Shown here in pieces: positions 35,495 through 44,468 of a stretch of 64,000 nt of DNA. How positions within the stretch are numbered: the stretch's first letter is position 1; each line of letters opens with the position of its first letter. A program made the translations under genes and the position numbers. This stretch comes from CBFIDA01 sp965661085. GTDB taxonomy: Bacteria; Pseudomonadota; Gammaproteobacteria; Comchoanobacterales; Comchoanobacteraceae. Where the stretch lies: assembly GCA_965661085.1 (NCBI GenBank), contig CBFIDA010000001.1:124001-188000 (forward strand). The letters are read 5' to 3'. The notes beneath the pieces are model-generated. The model saw only the letters and a program-made list of their open reading frames with translations, was not told the origin of the DNA and searched no databases.

Positions 35495-36907
35495 TCATAG
35501 GGTCTTGAGCATGCCCAAGTGATGCCACCACAAGCCATCCAAAGGTAAAATCAAGACCACACTCAAACCAGCCATCCACAAGCATACACGCCCAGCAACT
35601 TTGAGGGGCACGTGCCCCAAACGCACCGCCACCATGATGGGTGGCGCTTGATAGGGTAAAATGAATGTGGCATACCCCATCACTTGCGTCATCAAAACGC
35701 TGTGTAAGGATAAACCCGTCAATTTGGCCAGGTGTCCAGCAAAGGGGGTCACCACTGCAGGCACCCCTGGCAATGTGGTCAAGAGGCCCATCAAGGTGGT
35801 ACCAAAAGACAACAAAGCAAAATGCCATCCATCGTGCCCAGGGCGCCATGGCATTGCAGCAAGCCATGCTTGTTCAAAGTGTGAGGCAACACCCGTTGTA
35901 TAGAGAATGGTGGCCAAACCAATGATGCCTGCCACATAAAACAAAAAGGTTAAGGGTGCTTCCTTGGCAAAGGTTTCAGGATCCAACACCCCCAGACCCG
36001 GCAGCAGGCACAGCATGGCCACAACCATGCCTGGCCAGGCTGGAGAAAGATGGGTAATGCTGTCCATCGACCAAGCCACAACCACCGCCACCAAATACAC
36101 AGCCAATTTGACTTCCGGCCACGTCCAAGATGAAGACTGCATGCCCTGATCGCCACCAGATGGTGGGGTAGAAGCGAGGGTTGGATGATCGTGACACATG
36201 CGCGTCAACAATGCCCACAACACGACAGCCTTGACGATGCCCAAAATGGGCAAATGCAACAGCACAAATTGACTGTAAGCGATGTGATGATGGTATAAAA
36301 CTTTGGCCGCCCCCATCAAAATCATGTTTGAAAGATTGGCTGGCAAAAAAGCAAAACCGATCACCGTGGTCCCCAAAATGCTTGCCAAAATCAAACCATT
36401 GTAACCACGACTCTGACGCGCAAAGCCTTTTGCCTCAGCAAAAGCCATCGACAAAGGCAGCAACAACATGGCCCGACCAGTGGTTGAAGGCAAAAAGACA
36501 GCCAAAACACCCCCCAAACCGATCATCATGGCCACGCACGTCGCATAACGCTCCTTGCGCTCATGCTGAAACAGCCTGGCAGACAATCGCTTTACCAATC
36601 CTGTTTTTTGGCATGCCATACCAATGACCATGCCCGCAAAAACCATCCAAAAACCCGGCGATAAAAATCCTGAAAATACCACAGAAGTCGGTACCAGCCC
36701 GAACAGTATCAAAGCAGTCGTATACCACAGCATGGTCACATATTCTGGCAACACACCCAGCACCAAACATACCAAGCACAGCATGGTCATGCCCAACACC
36801 AAGGTCTGAGACACCGCACCACCCTGTTGCCAAAACCACACACACGTCACCCCCACCGCGGCAAAAGCCACCAACCAAAGCAAAAAAAACGGGCTGATTT
36901 TGAACAT
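35495..36907 (-). CDS. SLC13 (DASS)-type sodium/anion transporter
   Basis: The 470-aa protein is a multi-pass membrane protein with about a dozen hydrophobic segments and the two-repeat plan of the dicarboxylate/sulfate transporter family. The helical-hairpin ligand motifs appear as FLPSTTGRAMLLLPL near 140 and, in the second half, LTTLPGVPAVVTPF. FLPANLSNMILMGA precedes the second half. Such proteins import succinate, malate or other anions with sodium. A dicarboxylate substrate would suit the malic enzyme nearby, but that is inference. I start at ATG 36907 with AGGA nine bases upstream. An in-frame start 51 bases further up lacks one. Confidence 0.85.
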   Translation of the reverse strand: MFKISPFFLLWLVAFAAVGVTCVWFWQQGGAVSQTLVLGMTMLCLVCLVLGVLPEYVTMLWYTTALILFGLVPTSVVFSGFLSPGFWMVFAGMVIGMACQKTGLVKRLSARLFQHERKERYATCVAMMIGLGGVLAVFLPSTTGRAMLLLPLSMAFAEAKGFARQSRGYNGLILASILGTTVIGFAFLPANLSNMILMGAAKVLYHHHIAYSQFVLLHLPILGIVKAVVLWALLTRMCHDHPTLASTPPSGGDQGMQSSSWTWPEVKLAVYLVAVVVAWSMDSITHLSPAWPGMVVAMLCLLPGLGVLDPETFAKEAPLTFLFYVAGIIGLATILYTTGVASHFEQAWLAAMPWRPGHDGWHFALLSFGTTLMGLLTTLPGVPAVVTPFAGHLAKLTGLSLHSVLMTQVMGYATFILPYQAPPIMVAVRLGHVPLKVAGRVCLWMAGLSVVLILPLDGLWWHHLGMLKTL

Positions 36908-37068
36908 GATGAAAGGTCCTGGTCTGTGCAATGTATGCCTCACCATACAAGATACCATAGAAATGGGTCAAGGCTGCACGCAGCACACCAACCCCATGCA
37001 TGACAATTGCCTATGGATTATCCAACCGTTCTTCTTTATGCTGAGTCTTGAGCCACACAGGAAGCACA

Positions 37069-37407
37069 ATGACGGATGAAAGATGGCATCAATGGGTGGT
37101 GTTTGTGCCTGAAACCCACATCAATGAAGTGAAAGATGCACTGTTTGCGGCAGGTGCTGGTCGGTTGGGGGCCTACACTCAATGCAGCTGGCAAGTGCTG
37201 GGACAAGGCCAATTCATGCCCATGGCAGCAAGCACACCGACTGTGGGTCAGCACAACACACTGACACGTGTGGCTGAGTATCGCCTCGAATTTTTGTGTG
37301 CCGACGCCCACCAAATGGCAGTGCTGAACGCTTTAAAGTCAAGTCATCCGTATGAAACACCTGCCTACTATTTTTTTCCTGTACAGTTTGAGGTGGAGGC
37401 AACATGA
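37069..37407 (+). CDS. NIF3-associated (YqfO/CutA-like) small protein
   Basis: The 112-aa protein resembles the regulatory insert domain of YqfO/NIF3 proteins, which occurs alone in many gammaproteobacteria. Features are VVFVPETHINEVKDALFAAGAGRLG near the start (beta-alpha-beta), CSWQVLGQGQF, and the ending SSHPYETPAYYFFPV, the family's most conserved stretch. It is often mislabelled as an RtxA-type toxin; nothing here suggests a toxin. AGGAAG precedes the ATG at 37069. It overlaps trkH by 4 bases. Confidence 0.88.
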   Translation: MTDERWHQWVVFVPETHINEVKDALFAAGAGRLGAYTQCSWQVLGQGQFMPMAASTPTVGQHNTLTRVAEYRLEFLCADAHQMAVLNALKSSHPYETPAYYFFPVQFEVEAT

Positions 37408-38858
37408 TTCAGACGCGCGCACTCTTTAAATTGTTGTCGATCTTCTGTTTGTTGTTTGCCTGCACACTGACCTTGCCTGCTTTGGTTGCATTGGGTCATC
37501 ATGAACCCAGCACCCCGTACTGGACAAGTGCCCTATACATTGGTGTGCCGAGCTTGATGCTGGCCTTTCATCTACGCAGCACCCAAGACACACTGCATCG
37601 TTTGGATGGCTTCTTGTTGGTGGTGGCAACCTGGGTGACACTTTGTGTATGCGCATCGCTGCCTTTTTTCTTTGTGCTGCATGATGCGCCCATCATGGAT
37701 GTGTTGTTTGAAGCCGTTTCTGGCTTGACCACCACGGGCGCAGAAGCCTTTCAGGATGTCGAGACTTGGTCACATGCTTTACAATTTTATCATCAATACC
37801 TGCAATTTCTTGGTGGTTTGGGCATCATTGTACTGGGCTTGGCCATCATGCCACTCTTGAGCCAAACAGGCCATGCATTGTTTGCCGCCGACGTGCCCGG
37901 TCCCACCAAAAACCAAAAATTCACCCCCCGTTTGCAAGAAATGGCCAAGTTGTTGTGGCGGCTTTATGTTGGCTTGACCGTGGCATGTGCTGTGGGATAT
38001 CACCTGGCAGGTCTGTCCTGGTTTGAAGCATGCTGTTATGCTTTCAGCACCATCTCAACGGGTGGGTTTGGGATTCACGCCAACAACATTGGGCATTATC
38101 ACCAAAATGCTGTGTTGTGGCTGGCCACGGTATTCATGTTGTGCGGCAGCATGAATTTTGGCCTGCATGTCTTGGTCATTCGACAGCGCAGCTTCAAACC
38201 TTTACGCCACCAACCTGAGCTCAACATGTTTTTGAAATGGATTTTGGCAACCTTTGTGTTGTGTTGGCTCAACACCCTGGTCCATCATGCCTCATCGTTC
38301 GACTTCAGTGGCCTCAGTATTGGGTTGATGACCGCTGTCGCCATGGTCTCAACCACGGGCTTACAAGCCACCCACTTTGGCACATGGCCAACTTTTTCAC
38401 CGATTTTACTCATGTTGGTTGCCATGGTGGGCGGCTGCAGTGGCTCGACATCGGGTGGCATCAAAATGGCTCGCTGGATGGTGATCCAAAAAGAAGTGGC
38501 CTGCTTGATCAAACAAACCCTCCACCCCAGAGCGGTGGTGTCGGTGTTTCAAGAATCTTTGGCTGTGTCCGAAAAAATGGTGGTGGCCATCCGTGGTTTT
38601 TTGTGCCTGACACTGGTCTTGTATGTGATACTCTTACTGGCCTTCATGGCCACTGGTTATGATTTTGAAACGGCGTTTGCTGCCATCACAGCGTGTCTTT
38701 CAAACGTTGGTGTCAGCATTGGCACACTCATGCATGGCTATCATCATCTCAATGCCCACGCCAAGGCGCTTTTGATTGTGACCATGCTCTTGGGCCGCTT
38801 AGAAATCACCACCCTCATTGTTTTGATGACCCCCAAATATTGGCAAGACCATACCTAG
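37404..38858 (+). CDS. trkH: Potassium uptake protein TrkH
   Basis: TrkH is the membrane pore of the Trk potassium system and works with the cytoplasmic NAD-binding TrkA, not in this window. The 484 residues match the family. The four pore-loop filters can be seen: VSGLTTTGAEAF near 107, STISTGGFG near 215, MVSTTGLQ near 312 and CLSNVGVSIG near 430. GGAGG precedes the ATG, which overlaps the stop of the preceding small gene. polA follows after 10 bases. Confidence 0.95.
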   Translation: MIQTRALFKLLSIFCLLFACTLTLPALVALGHHEPSTPYWTSALYIGVPSLMLAFHLRSTQDTLHRLDGFLLVVATWVTLCVCASLPFFFVLHDAPIMDVLFEAVSGLTTTGAEAFQDVETWSHALQFYHQYLQFLGGLGIIVLGLAIMPLLSQTGHALFAADVPGPTKNQKFTPRLQEMAKLLWRLYVGLTVACAVGYHLAGLSWFEACCYAFSTISTGGFGIHANNIGHYHQNAVLWLATVFMLCGSMNFGLHVLVIRQRSFKPLRHQPELNMFLKWILATFVLCWLNTLVHHASSFDFSGLSIGLMTAVAMVSTTGLQATHFGTWPTFSPILLMLVAMVGGCSGSTSGGIKMARWMVIQKEVACLIKQTLHPRAVVSVFQESLAVSEKMVVAIRGFLCLTLVLYVILLLAFMATGYDFETAFAAITACLSNVGVSIGTLMHGYHHLNAHAKALLIVTMLLGRLEITTLIVLMTPKYWQDHT

Positions 38859-38868
38859 GACACGCTCC

Positions 38869-41601
38869 ATGCATGCAAAAAACATTTGGCTGATCGACGG
38901 CTCCTCCTACCTTTATCGCGCATTTTATGCGTTACCACCGCTCACCACACCCAGTGGCGAACCCACAGGCGCCGTCTATGGGGTCATCAACATGCTGAAA
39001 CGCCTCCAGATCAGCCATCGGCCTGACGTACTGTGCATCGTCTTTGATCCGCCAGGGGACACCGCACGCAATGCTTTGTATCCAGCTTACAAAGCCAATC
39101 GGTCGGCCATGCCAGATGACCTCAAAAAACAAGTCACGCCACTGTTCAACATCATCAAGGCCATGGGGCTGCCACTTTTACAAGTCGACAATGAAGAAGC
39201 AGACGATGTCATCGGCACATTGGCCATGCAAGCGAAAACACGTGGCCATCACGTTACGATCTCAACAGCAGACAAAGATTTTGCACAATTGGTGTGCGAT
39301 GACATCGTCATTCAAAACACCATGAGCAACAAAACCTTGGATGCCGAAGGCGTCATGGAAAAATTTGGTGTCCTGCCTCATCAAATCATCGATTTTCTTG
39401 CACTGACCGGTGATACGGTCGACAACATCCCAGGCATCCCAAAAGTTGGGCCAAAGACCGCAGCAAAATGGCTCAACACCTATGGCAGCCTTCAAAATCT
39501 CATGCAACATGCCGATGAGATTTCTGGAAAAATTGGTGACAACTTACGTACACATTTGGACCAATTGCCCTTATATCAAACCTTGGTCACCATCAAAACA
39601 TCCTTATCGTTGCCTTTTGACATCGATGCCATCGATGCATGCCCTGTAGACCAAACCAAATTGCATACCTATTATCATCATTTGCACTTCACCAAATGGG
39701 CCAAAGAATTGGCAGATGCGCACCCTGCACAACACACCATGGCCCAAACACAAAGACAATACTTGACGATTGACAGTCAAGACAGCTGGCAAAAACTGAG
39801 AACATTCCTGGATGCAGCGCCGTGCTATGCCTTGAATTTGGAAACCACCTCGCTCGATGTGGCTGAAGCAAAAGTGGTCGGTGTCGCCTTCGCTGGCAAT
39901 GATTTTGTGCCTTGTTACGTGCCCATACATCACCCCAATGACACCACCTCCTGGATCACAGAAGCAATGCTGATTGAGGCACTGAAACCCCATCTTTCAG
40001 ATCCCAAGCGTGTGATTGTGGGCCATCATCTCAAATACGACATCGGCGTGCTGGCATACATGGGCATCGATGTCCATGCCCAGCTGCACGACACCCTGTT
40101 GATGTCCTATGTGCTCAGCAGTCATCAACAACGCCATGATCTGAAAACACTTGGCGCACAGCATCTGAATCAAACATGCACCGACCTCGCAACCTTGCTT
40201 CAAACCCATGACGCCAAGGCCTTTGCTGAACTTCCGGTGGCTGTGGCCACGCAATATGCCGCTTTGGACGCAGACATGACCTGGCAGCTGTACCAACATT
40301 TTCAAAAAGACCTGGCGCAACAATCTGGCATACAACACGTGTGGCAACACATTGAGTCACCGCTTGTGCCGATTTTATCTGCCATGGAGCGTCATGGTGT
40401 GTTGATCGATCCGACTTGCTTGGAAGCCTTGAGTGCCAGCTGGGGGCACATGTGCCAAGAGCTTGAGCATGATGCCGCTCAATTGGCAGATGAAACATTC
40501 AATTTGGCGTCCCCCAAACAATTGCGCCACATCCTTTATGAGAAATTGTCGTTGCCGGTGCATAAAAAAACACCAAAAGGCGATCCCTCCACTTCCGAAG
40601 AGGCGCTACAACAGTTGGTTGGCACACACCCCTTGCCAGAAATCATTTTAAAACACCGACACCTGAGCAAACTCAAATCCACCTATGCAGATCCCATCCC
40701 CAAACAAATGCATCCCGACACACAACGCGTGCACGGCCACTTCAACCAAGCGGTCACCATCACTGGGCGCCTGTCTTCCAATCACCCCAACTTACAAAAC
40801 ATCCCTGTCAAAACGCCTCAGGGTCGCGAGATTCGCAAAGCCTTCATCGCACCCGAAGGTCATACCTTATTGTGTGCGGATTATTCTCAGGTTGAATTGC
40901 GGGTGATGGCACATCTATCTCAAGATGAAAAATTGTTGGAAGCCTTTGAACGCAATATGGATGTCCACAGTCACACCGCCGCCACACTGTTTGATGTGGG
41001 CATGCCACAAGTGACGTCCGAACAACGTCGCAAAGCCAAAGCCATCAACTTTGGCCTCATGTACGGCATGTCGGCATTTGGGCTCAGCAAACAACTGAAC
41101 ATTGGCCGAGCCGAAGCACAAGATCTGATCCAGCATTATTTTGAACGTTATCCAGGTGTGCTGCAATACATGGAAGCAACGCGTGCTTATGTACGCAAAC
41201 ATGGTTATGTTGAAACCCTGATGGGACGTAGGCTCTACTTGCCAGCCATTTTTGATCGCAATAAAATGAAACAAATGGGCGCTGAACGTGCCGCCATCAA
41301 TGGTCCAATGCAAGGCACGTCGGCCGACATGATCAAACTGGCGATGGTTGCGATCGACCAAACATTGTGCACACAATCCATGGCAGCCACCATGATCATG
41401 CAGGTCCATGATGAACTCATTTTTGAAGTGGCATTGCCCGAACTGAAAGCGGTTGCCACCATGGTGTCCAACAGTATGGCACAAGCCCTGACGCTGACCG
41501 TACCGCTGGTGGTGAATCTGTCACAAGGGCCGTCTTGGGGCGAACAATCACCACTGCATCTCGACGAAAGCCAAGCGCAACGCAGTTTGTTGGATCCATG
41601 A
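38869..41601 (+). CDS. polA: DNA polymerase I
   Basis: It serves in Okazaki processing and repair synthesis. The 910 residues carry all three domains. The 5' nuclease (1 to about 290) has WLIDGSSYLYRAFYA, VDNEEADDVIG, STADKDF and GDTVDNIPGIPKVGPKTA. The polymerase (about 500-910) has ADYSQVELR with D671, RRKAKAINFGLMYG and VHDELIF with D848. The 3'-5' exonuclease domain lies between. Its first motif reads ALNLETTSLD: the catalytic Asp of the DxE pair (D355 in E. coli) is Asn323, while E325, the Asp in HLKYD and the Asp in YAALDAD remain. Proofreading is probably impaired. AGGA lies ten bases before the ATG. Confidence 0.96.
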   Translation: MHAKNIWLIDGSSYLYRAFYALPPLTTPSGEPTGAVYGVINMLKRLQISHRPDVLCIVFDPPGDTARNALYPAYKANRSAMPDDLKKQVTPLFNIIKAMGLPLLQVDNEEADDVIGTLAMQAKTRGHHVTISTADKDFAQLVCDDIVIQNTMSNKTLDAEGVMEKFGVLPHQIIDFLALTGDTVDNIPGIPKVGPKTAAKWLNTYGSLQNLMQHADEISGKIGDNLRTHLDQLPLYQTLVTIKTSLSLPFDIDAIDACPVDQTKLHTYYHHLHFTKWAKELADAHPAQHTMAQTQRQYLTIDSQDSWQKLRTFLDAAPCYALNLETTSLDVAEAKVVGVAFAGNDFVPCYVPIHHPNDTTSWITEAMLIEALKPHLSDPKRVIVGHHLKYDIGVLAYMGIDVHAQLHDTLLMSYVLSSHQQRHDLKTLGAQHLNQTCTDLATLLQTHDAKAFAELPVAVATQYAALDADMTWQLYQHFQKDLAQQSGIQHVWQHIESPLVPILSAMERHGVLIDPTCLEALSASWGHMCQELEHDAAQLADETFNLASPKQLRHILYEKLSLPVHKKTPKGDPSTSEEALQQLVGTHPLPEIILKHRHLSKLKSTYADPIPKQMHPDTQRVHGHFNQAVTITGRLSSNHPNLQNIPVKTPQGREIRKAFIAPEGHTLLCADYSQVELRVMAHLSQDEKLLEAFERNMDVHSHTAATLFDVGMPQVTSEQRRKAKAINFGLMYGMSAFGLSKQLNIGRAEAQDLIQHYFERYPGVLQYMEATRAYVRKHGYVETLMGRRLYLPAIFDRNKMKQMGAERAAINGPMQGTSADMIKLAMVAIDQTLCTQSMAATMIMQVHDELIFEVALPELKAVATMVSNSMAQALTLTVPLVVNLSQGPSWGEQSPLHLDESQAQRSLLDP

Positions 41602-41669
41602 TCGTCATGTTTTTTGCTTGCATCTGCGCCCCATGATGGTATCTTCATGTCATTTTTGAAGGTACAGAC

Positions 41670-42854
41670 ATGCAAAGCCTACATCACATCACACGTCGAG
41701 CGCGTCGTTGGCGGCGCTTTCAGCGCTGGCTTCATGCGCCTGCTCATCAACCCATTCACAAAGCAACCGTCCCAGAGCCTTTGCATTTTGGACGCAAACA
41801 GCCCCACGTTTTGGACATCGTCAGACAATATCCTGAAAAACAGCATGATCCCAAAGTACAACAACAACTGCAACAAGTGACCACACTCAATCTGGATGAA
41901 CGCTCTGATGTCAGTGATCACATGGTCGAAACCATTGCCAAACTTTTTCCCAACCTCACATCCTGCTCACTACAACATTGCCTGCGCCTCACCGATGCCT
42001 CGATCACTGCCTTGGCACAACATTGCAAGCATTTGAAAACACTGAACCTCAATCATTGTAAAGAACTGACAGACAAAAGTTTTTTAAAACTGTCTCAAGG
42101 ATGCCATCGCTTGAAACATTTGTCGTTCCAACGTTGTCGTCAAATCACAGACCTGGGCATTCTGGCCATCACCGAACAACCCAATGCCCTCAGCACAATA
42201 GATGCCTCTCAATGTGACGAAATCACCAATTTTGGCTTTGAAACATGTGCGCGCAAATCGATCACTGCGTTGGCTTTAGAAGGGGTGCATGACATCACCG
42301 ATCAAGGTTTGGCAAATGGTTTAAAAAATAGCCCCCATCTTCGAACGTTGAACTTGGCAAACATGTCAAAAATTTCCGGTCAAAGCTTACAGTTCTTGGC
42401 AACACACACCCCCTGGCTACAATCACTCAACCTACACAATGTCCCAGACATTGATGATTTGGCCGTCATGCAGCTGGCCGAACAATGTCAGGATCTGCAT
42501 GACCTGAACCTTGGTTTGGCCAGTGGCATCACCGACCGCGCCACCAAACATTTGGCCATGCATTGCCATCATTTACGGTCGTTGTGCATCACACACAACA
42601 CCCACATCACCGATGAGACCCTTGTCGCACTCATCGAAAGTTGCCCTCTTGAACAACTGTCTTTGATCCACTGTACCGGCATCACCGATCATGGCATTCA
42701 AATGCTGCGGGATCGAGGACGCCCTCTGAAACATCTGGACATTCGCAATTGCCCCAATGTCAGCGCTCATATGAAAACTGCTCAAAGACATCACCTTGGT
42801 GTACGCATTTTCTCTGACCCTATGACGCAAGACAGCACATCATCACAACCATGA
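41670..42854 (+). CDS. Leucine-rich-repeat protein 1 with basic presequence-like N-terminus
   Basis: The 394-aa protein consists of about eleven 25-27-residue leucine-rich repeats (about 70-365) of the cysteine-containing kind found in eukaryotic F-box/LRR proteins. Examples are LKTLNLNHCKELTDKSFLKL and LKHLSFQRCRQITDLGILAI. No F-box is visible. The first 35 residues hold no Asp or Glu and seven arginines (RRARRWRRFQR), unlike a bacterial secretion signal and more like an organelle presequence. GAAGG precedes the ATG. It heads a row of four such genes on one strand. A host-directed effector is the likely role, by analogy with Legionella LRR proteins. Confidence 0.8.
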   Translation: MQSLHHITRRARRWRRFQRWLHAPAHQPIHKATVPEPLHFGRKQPHVLDIVRQYPEKQHDPKVQQQLQQVTTLNLDERSDVSDHMVETIAKLFPNLTSCSLQHCLRLTDASITALAQHCKHLKTLNLNHCKELTDKSFLKLSQGCHRLKHLSFQRCRQITDLGILAITEQPNALSTIDASQCDEITNFGFETCARKSITALALEGVHDITDQGLANGLKNSPHLRTLNLANMSKISGQSLQFLATHTPWLQSLNLHNVPDIDDLAVMQLAEQCQDLHDLNLGLASGITDRATKHLAMHCHHLRSLCITHNTHITDETLVALIESCPLEQLSLIHCTGITDHGIQMLRDRGRPLKHLDIRNCPNVSAHMKTAQRHHLGVRIFSDPMTQDSTSSQP

Positions 42855-42956
42855 TGACACTCAATTTTGATGGCTCTTCGACCACCATCACAATCCATAC
42901 ATCATGGTGGATTGATCAACCGGTCATCATGGTGCCGTTTCATGGTTGGATGTCGC

Positions 42957-42985
42957 TTGAAAATGTGTTAAAACTGCATTTTAAA
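42957..42985 (+). promoter_or_regulatory. Possible promoter for LRR gene 2
   Basis: TTGAAA (42957-42962) and TTTAAA (42980-42985) are 17 bases apart, 15 bases before the ATG of the second LRR gene. The short leader leaves little room for a ribosome site, so the true start could be different. Confidence 0.3.
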
Positions 42986-42999
42986 ATCATGGACCCAAA

Positions 43000-44103
43000 A
43001 TGTTTCGTTTTCCTAAATTTCTACGTAGCGTGCCACGGTATAACCGTATTGGCGGCAGAACATCCAGTCAAAAGTTTGTGCCATCCATCGCAAAATCGAA
43101 TGCAAAAACTGCCGAGATAAAGCACTTGGATGCACAAACAGTGACACACTTGATTCGACCGTTCAAAGCCAAAAATGTCCAAAAGCACGCACCTGATATT
43201 GCAGAAATCCAGTCCATAGACTTCTCAGACACGCATCATATTTCGACAGAAGTATTTGGTGAAATTCTGCACCATACCGACAAATTGGAAACGCTGAACA
43301 TCAACCGAGCCAGTCGATTTTCCTACGACCATTTGTTGGTACCGTTGTTGCGCAGAACCAGAACGCTCAAAAACATATTCATGTCACACACACATGCCTC
43401 TAATGCGTTGCTGGTTGAAGCAACGAAGCATCATGTGGCCCTTAAAAGCATCGATGTGTCAAGATGCCCAAATATCTCCAATCCAGGCATTACAGCACTT
43501 GCCAAGATGGGCACAATCGAGGCATTCAGTGGCAATCATCTCAACTTGAGCAATGCAAGTTTCATCGCACTGATTGAAAACAACCCACTCAAAACGCTGA
43601 ATGTGGGCAATACGCATTCACTGACTCAAACTGCATTCACCAAATTGGTCGACCATTCTGGCCAACTTGAAGCCCTGAACGTGGCTGGCCAAACGGCATT
43701 GAACGCAGACACATTGGCACAACTTTTGTCGAAAAACACAGGAATCAAGACCATGGATTTATCCTGGAATGGCAATGTGAACGCAGATGTCATGAAAGCC
43801 ATGCATGACTCTTGCACGCGACTTGAATCTCTCGATTTGTCACACAACTCAACACTCATGGACAATGCCGTACAACACATCGGTGGCTCAAATTTAAAAG
43901 CACTGAATTTGTTTTTTGTGAATCAAGTGTCCGATGCAACGCTGATGCAAGTGGCCATGGCTTCCCCCAATCTCGAAACCATCAATTTACGAGGCTGTAT
44001 CGCTGTCACCGAAGCTGGCATCCAAGCACTGCGTGACCATTGTCCCAATGTTCATATCATCTGTAATGCTCGTTTGCAGCATGCTGCACAGCCGTCGCCG
44101 TGA
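43000..44103 (+). CDS. Leucine-rich-repeat protein 2 with basic presequence-like N-terminus
   Basis: The 367-aa protein has about ten LRR units (about 68-355), for example LKSIDVSRCPNISNPGITAL, LEALNVAGQTALNADTLAQL and LETINLRGCIAVTEAGIQAL. They are more diverged than in protein 1, with fewer cysteines. The first acidic residue is at 39. Before it come MFRFPKFLRSVPRYNRIGG and further Lys/Arg/Ser. No good ribosome site precedes the ATG. The bases just upstream, ATGGACCCAAA, loosely resemble the leaders of LRR genes 3 and 4. It lies 145 bases after gene 1. Confidence 0.78.
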   Translation: MFRFPKFLRSVPRYNRIGGRTSSQKFVPSIAKSNAKTAEIKHLDAQTVTHLIRPFKAKNVQKHAPDIAEIQSIDFSDTHHISTEVFGEILHHTDKLETLNINRASRFSYDHLLVPLLRRTRTLKNIFMSHTHASNALLVEATKHHVALKSIDVSRCPNISNPGITALAKMGTIEAFSGNHLNLSNASFIALIENNPLKTLNVGNTHSLTQTAFTKLVDHSGQLEALNVAGQTALNADTLAQLLSKNTGIKTMDLSWNGNVNADVMKAMHDSCTRLESLDLSHNSTLMDNAVQHIGGSNLKALNLFFVNQVSDATLMQVAMASPNLETINLRGCIAVTEAGIQALRDHCPNVHIICNARLQHAAQPSP

Positions 44104-44152
44104 AATCTTTCATGCCCACTGCATCGTTCAAACCTCATCAGACCCACACCTT

Positions 44153-44401
44153 ATGAAATATCTTTTATCGTGCACAATGTTGTCTCAGAGATGGCTTTCA
44201 ACACACTCGAAAAAAGCCGCCTCCACATTCACCAAAGTCCGTGAACAGTGGGTGTTCAAGACGCATCTCAACGATACCCAAAGGAAAGTTTATGCGCTGG
44301 AGGAAGAAAGGAGCATTTTTGCGCCCAAACATGAAACATGCAGCACATATGGCGAATCAAAACCACGCTCAAAAAACGCTCACAAAACCGTAAAGAGATG
44401 A
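44153..44401 (+). CDS. Small protein with presequence-like N-terminus, no LRR (82 aa)
   Basis: The frame lies between LRR genes 2 and 3. It starts MKYLLSCTMLSQRWLSTHSK and continues KAASTFTKVR, with no acidic residue before E31. The remainder is charged (about 35-82: FKTHLNDTQRKVYALEEERS and a Lys/Arg-rich end) with no repeats. The N-terminus follows the same plan as the neighbouring LRR proteins, which is the main reason to think it is real. There is no strong ribosome site. It may be a remnant of an LRR gene that lost its repeats, or an independent small effector. Confidence 0.45.
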   Translation: MKYLLSCTMLSQRWLSTHSKKAASTFTKVREQWVFKTHLNDTQRKVYALEEERSIFAPKHETCSTYGESKPRSKNAHKTVKR

Positions 44402-44468
44402 CTGTGCCTCGATATTTGTCAGCATGTTTTTTTTGTTCAGTTCCCAGCTTTGATAGGATGACACCCCA

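Noticed and set aside
37069..37407. RtxA-type structural toxin label for the small gene before trkH
   Set aside because: The sequence is a NIF3/YqfO-associated domain; toxin labels for this family come from annotation carry-over.
42851..43120. 89-codon frame beginning at ATGA on the end of LRR gene 1
   Set aside because: It has no LRR or other motif, runs over the N-terminus of LRR gene 2, and covers the stretch where that gene's promoter probably lies.
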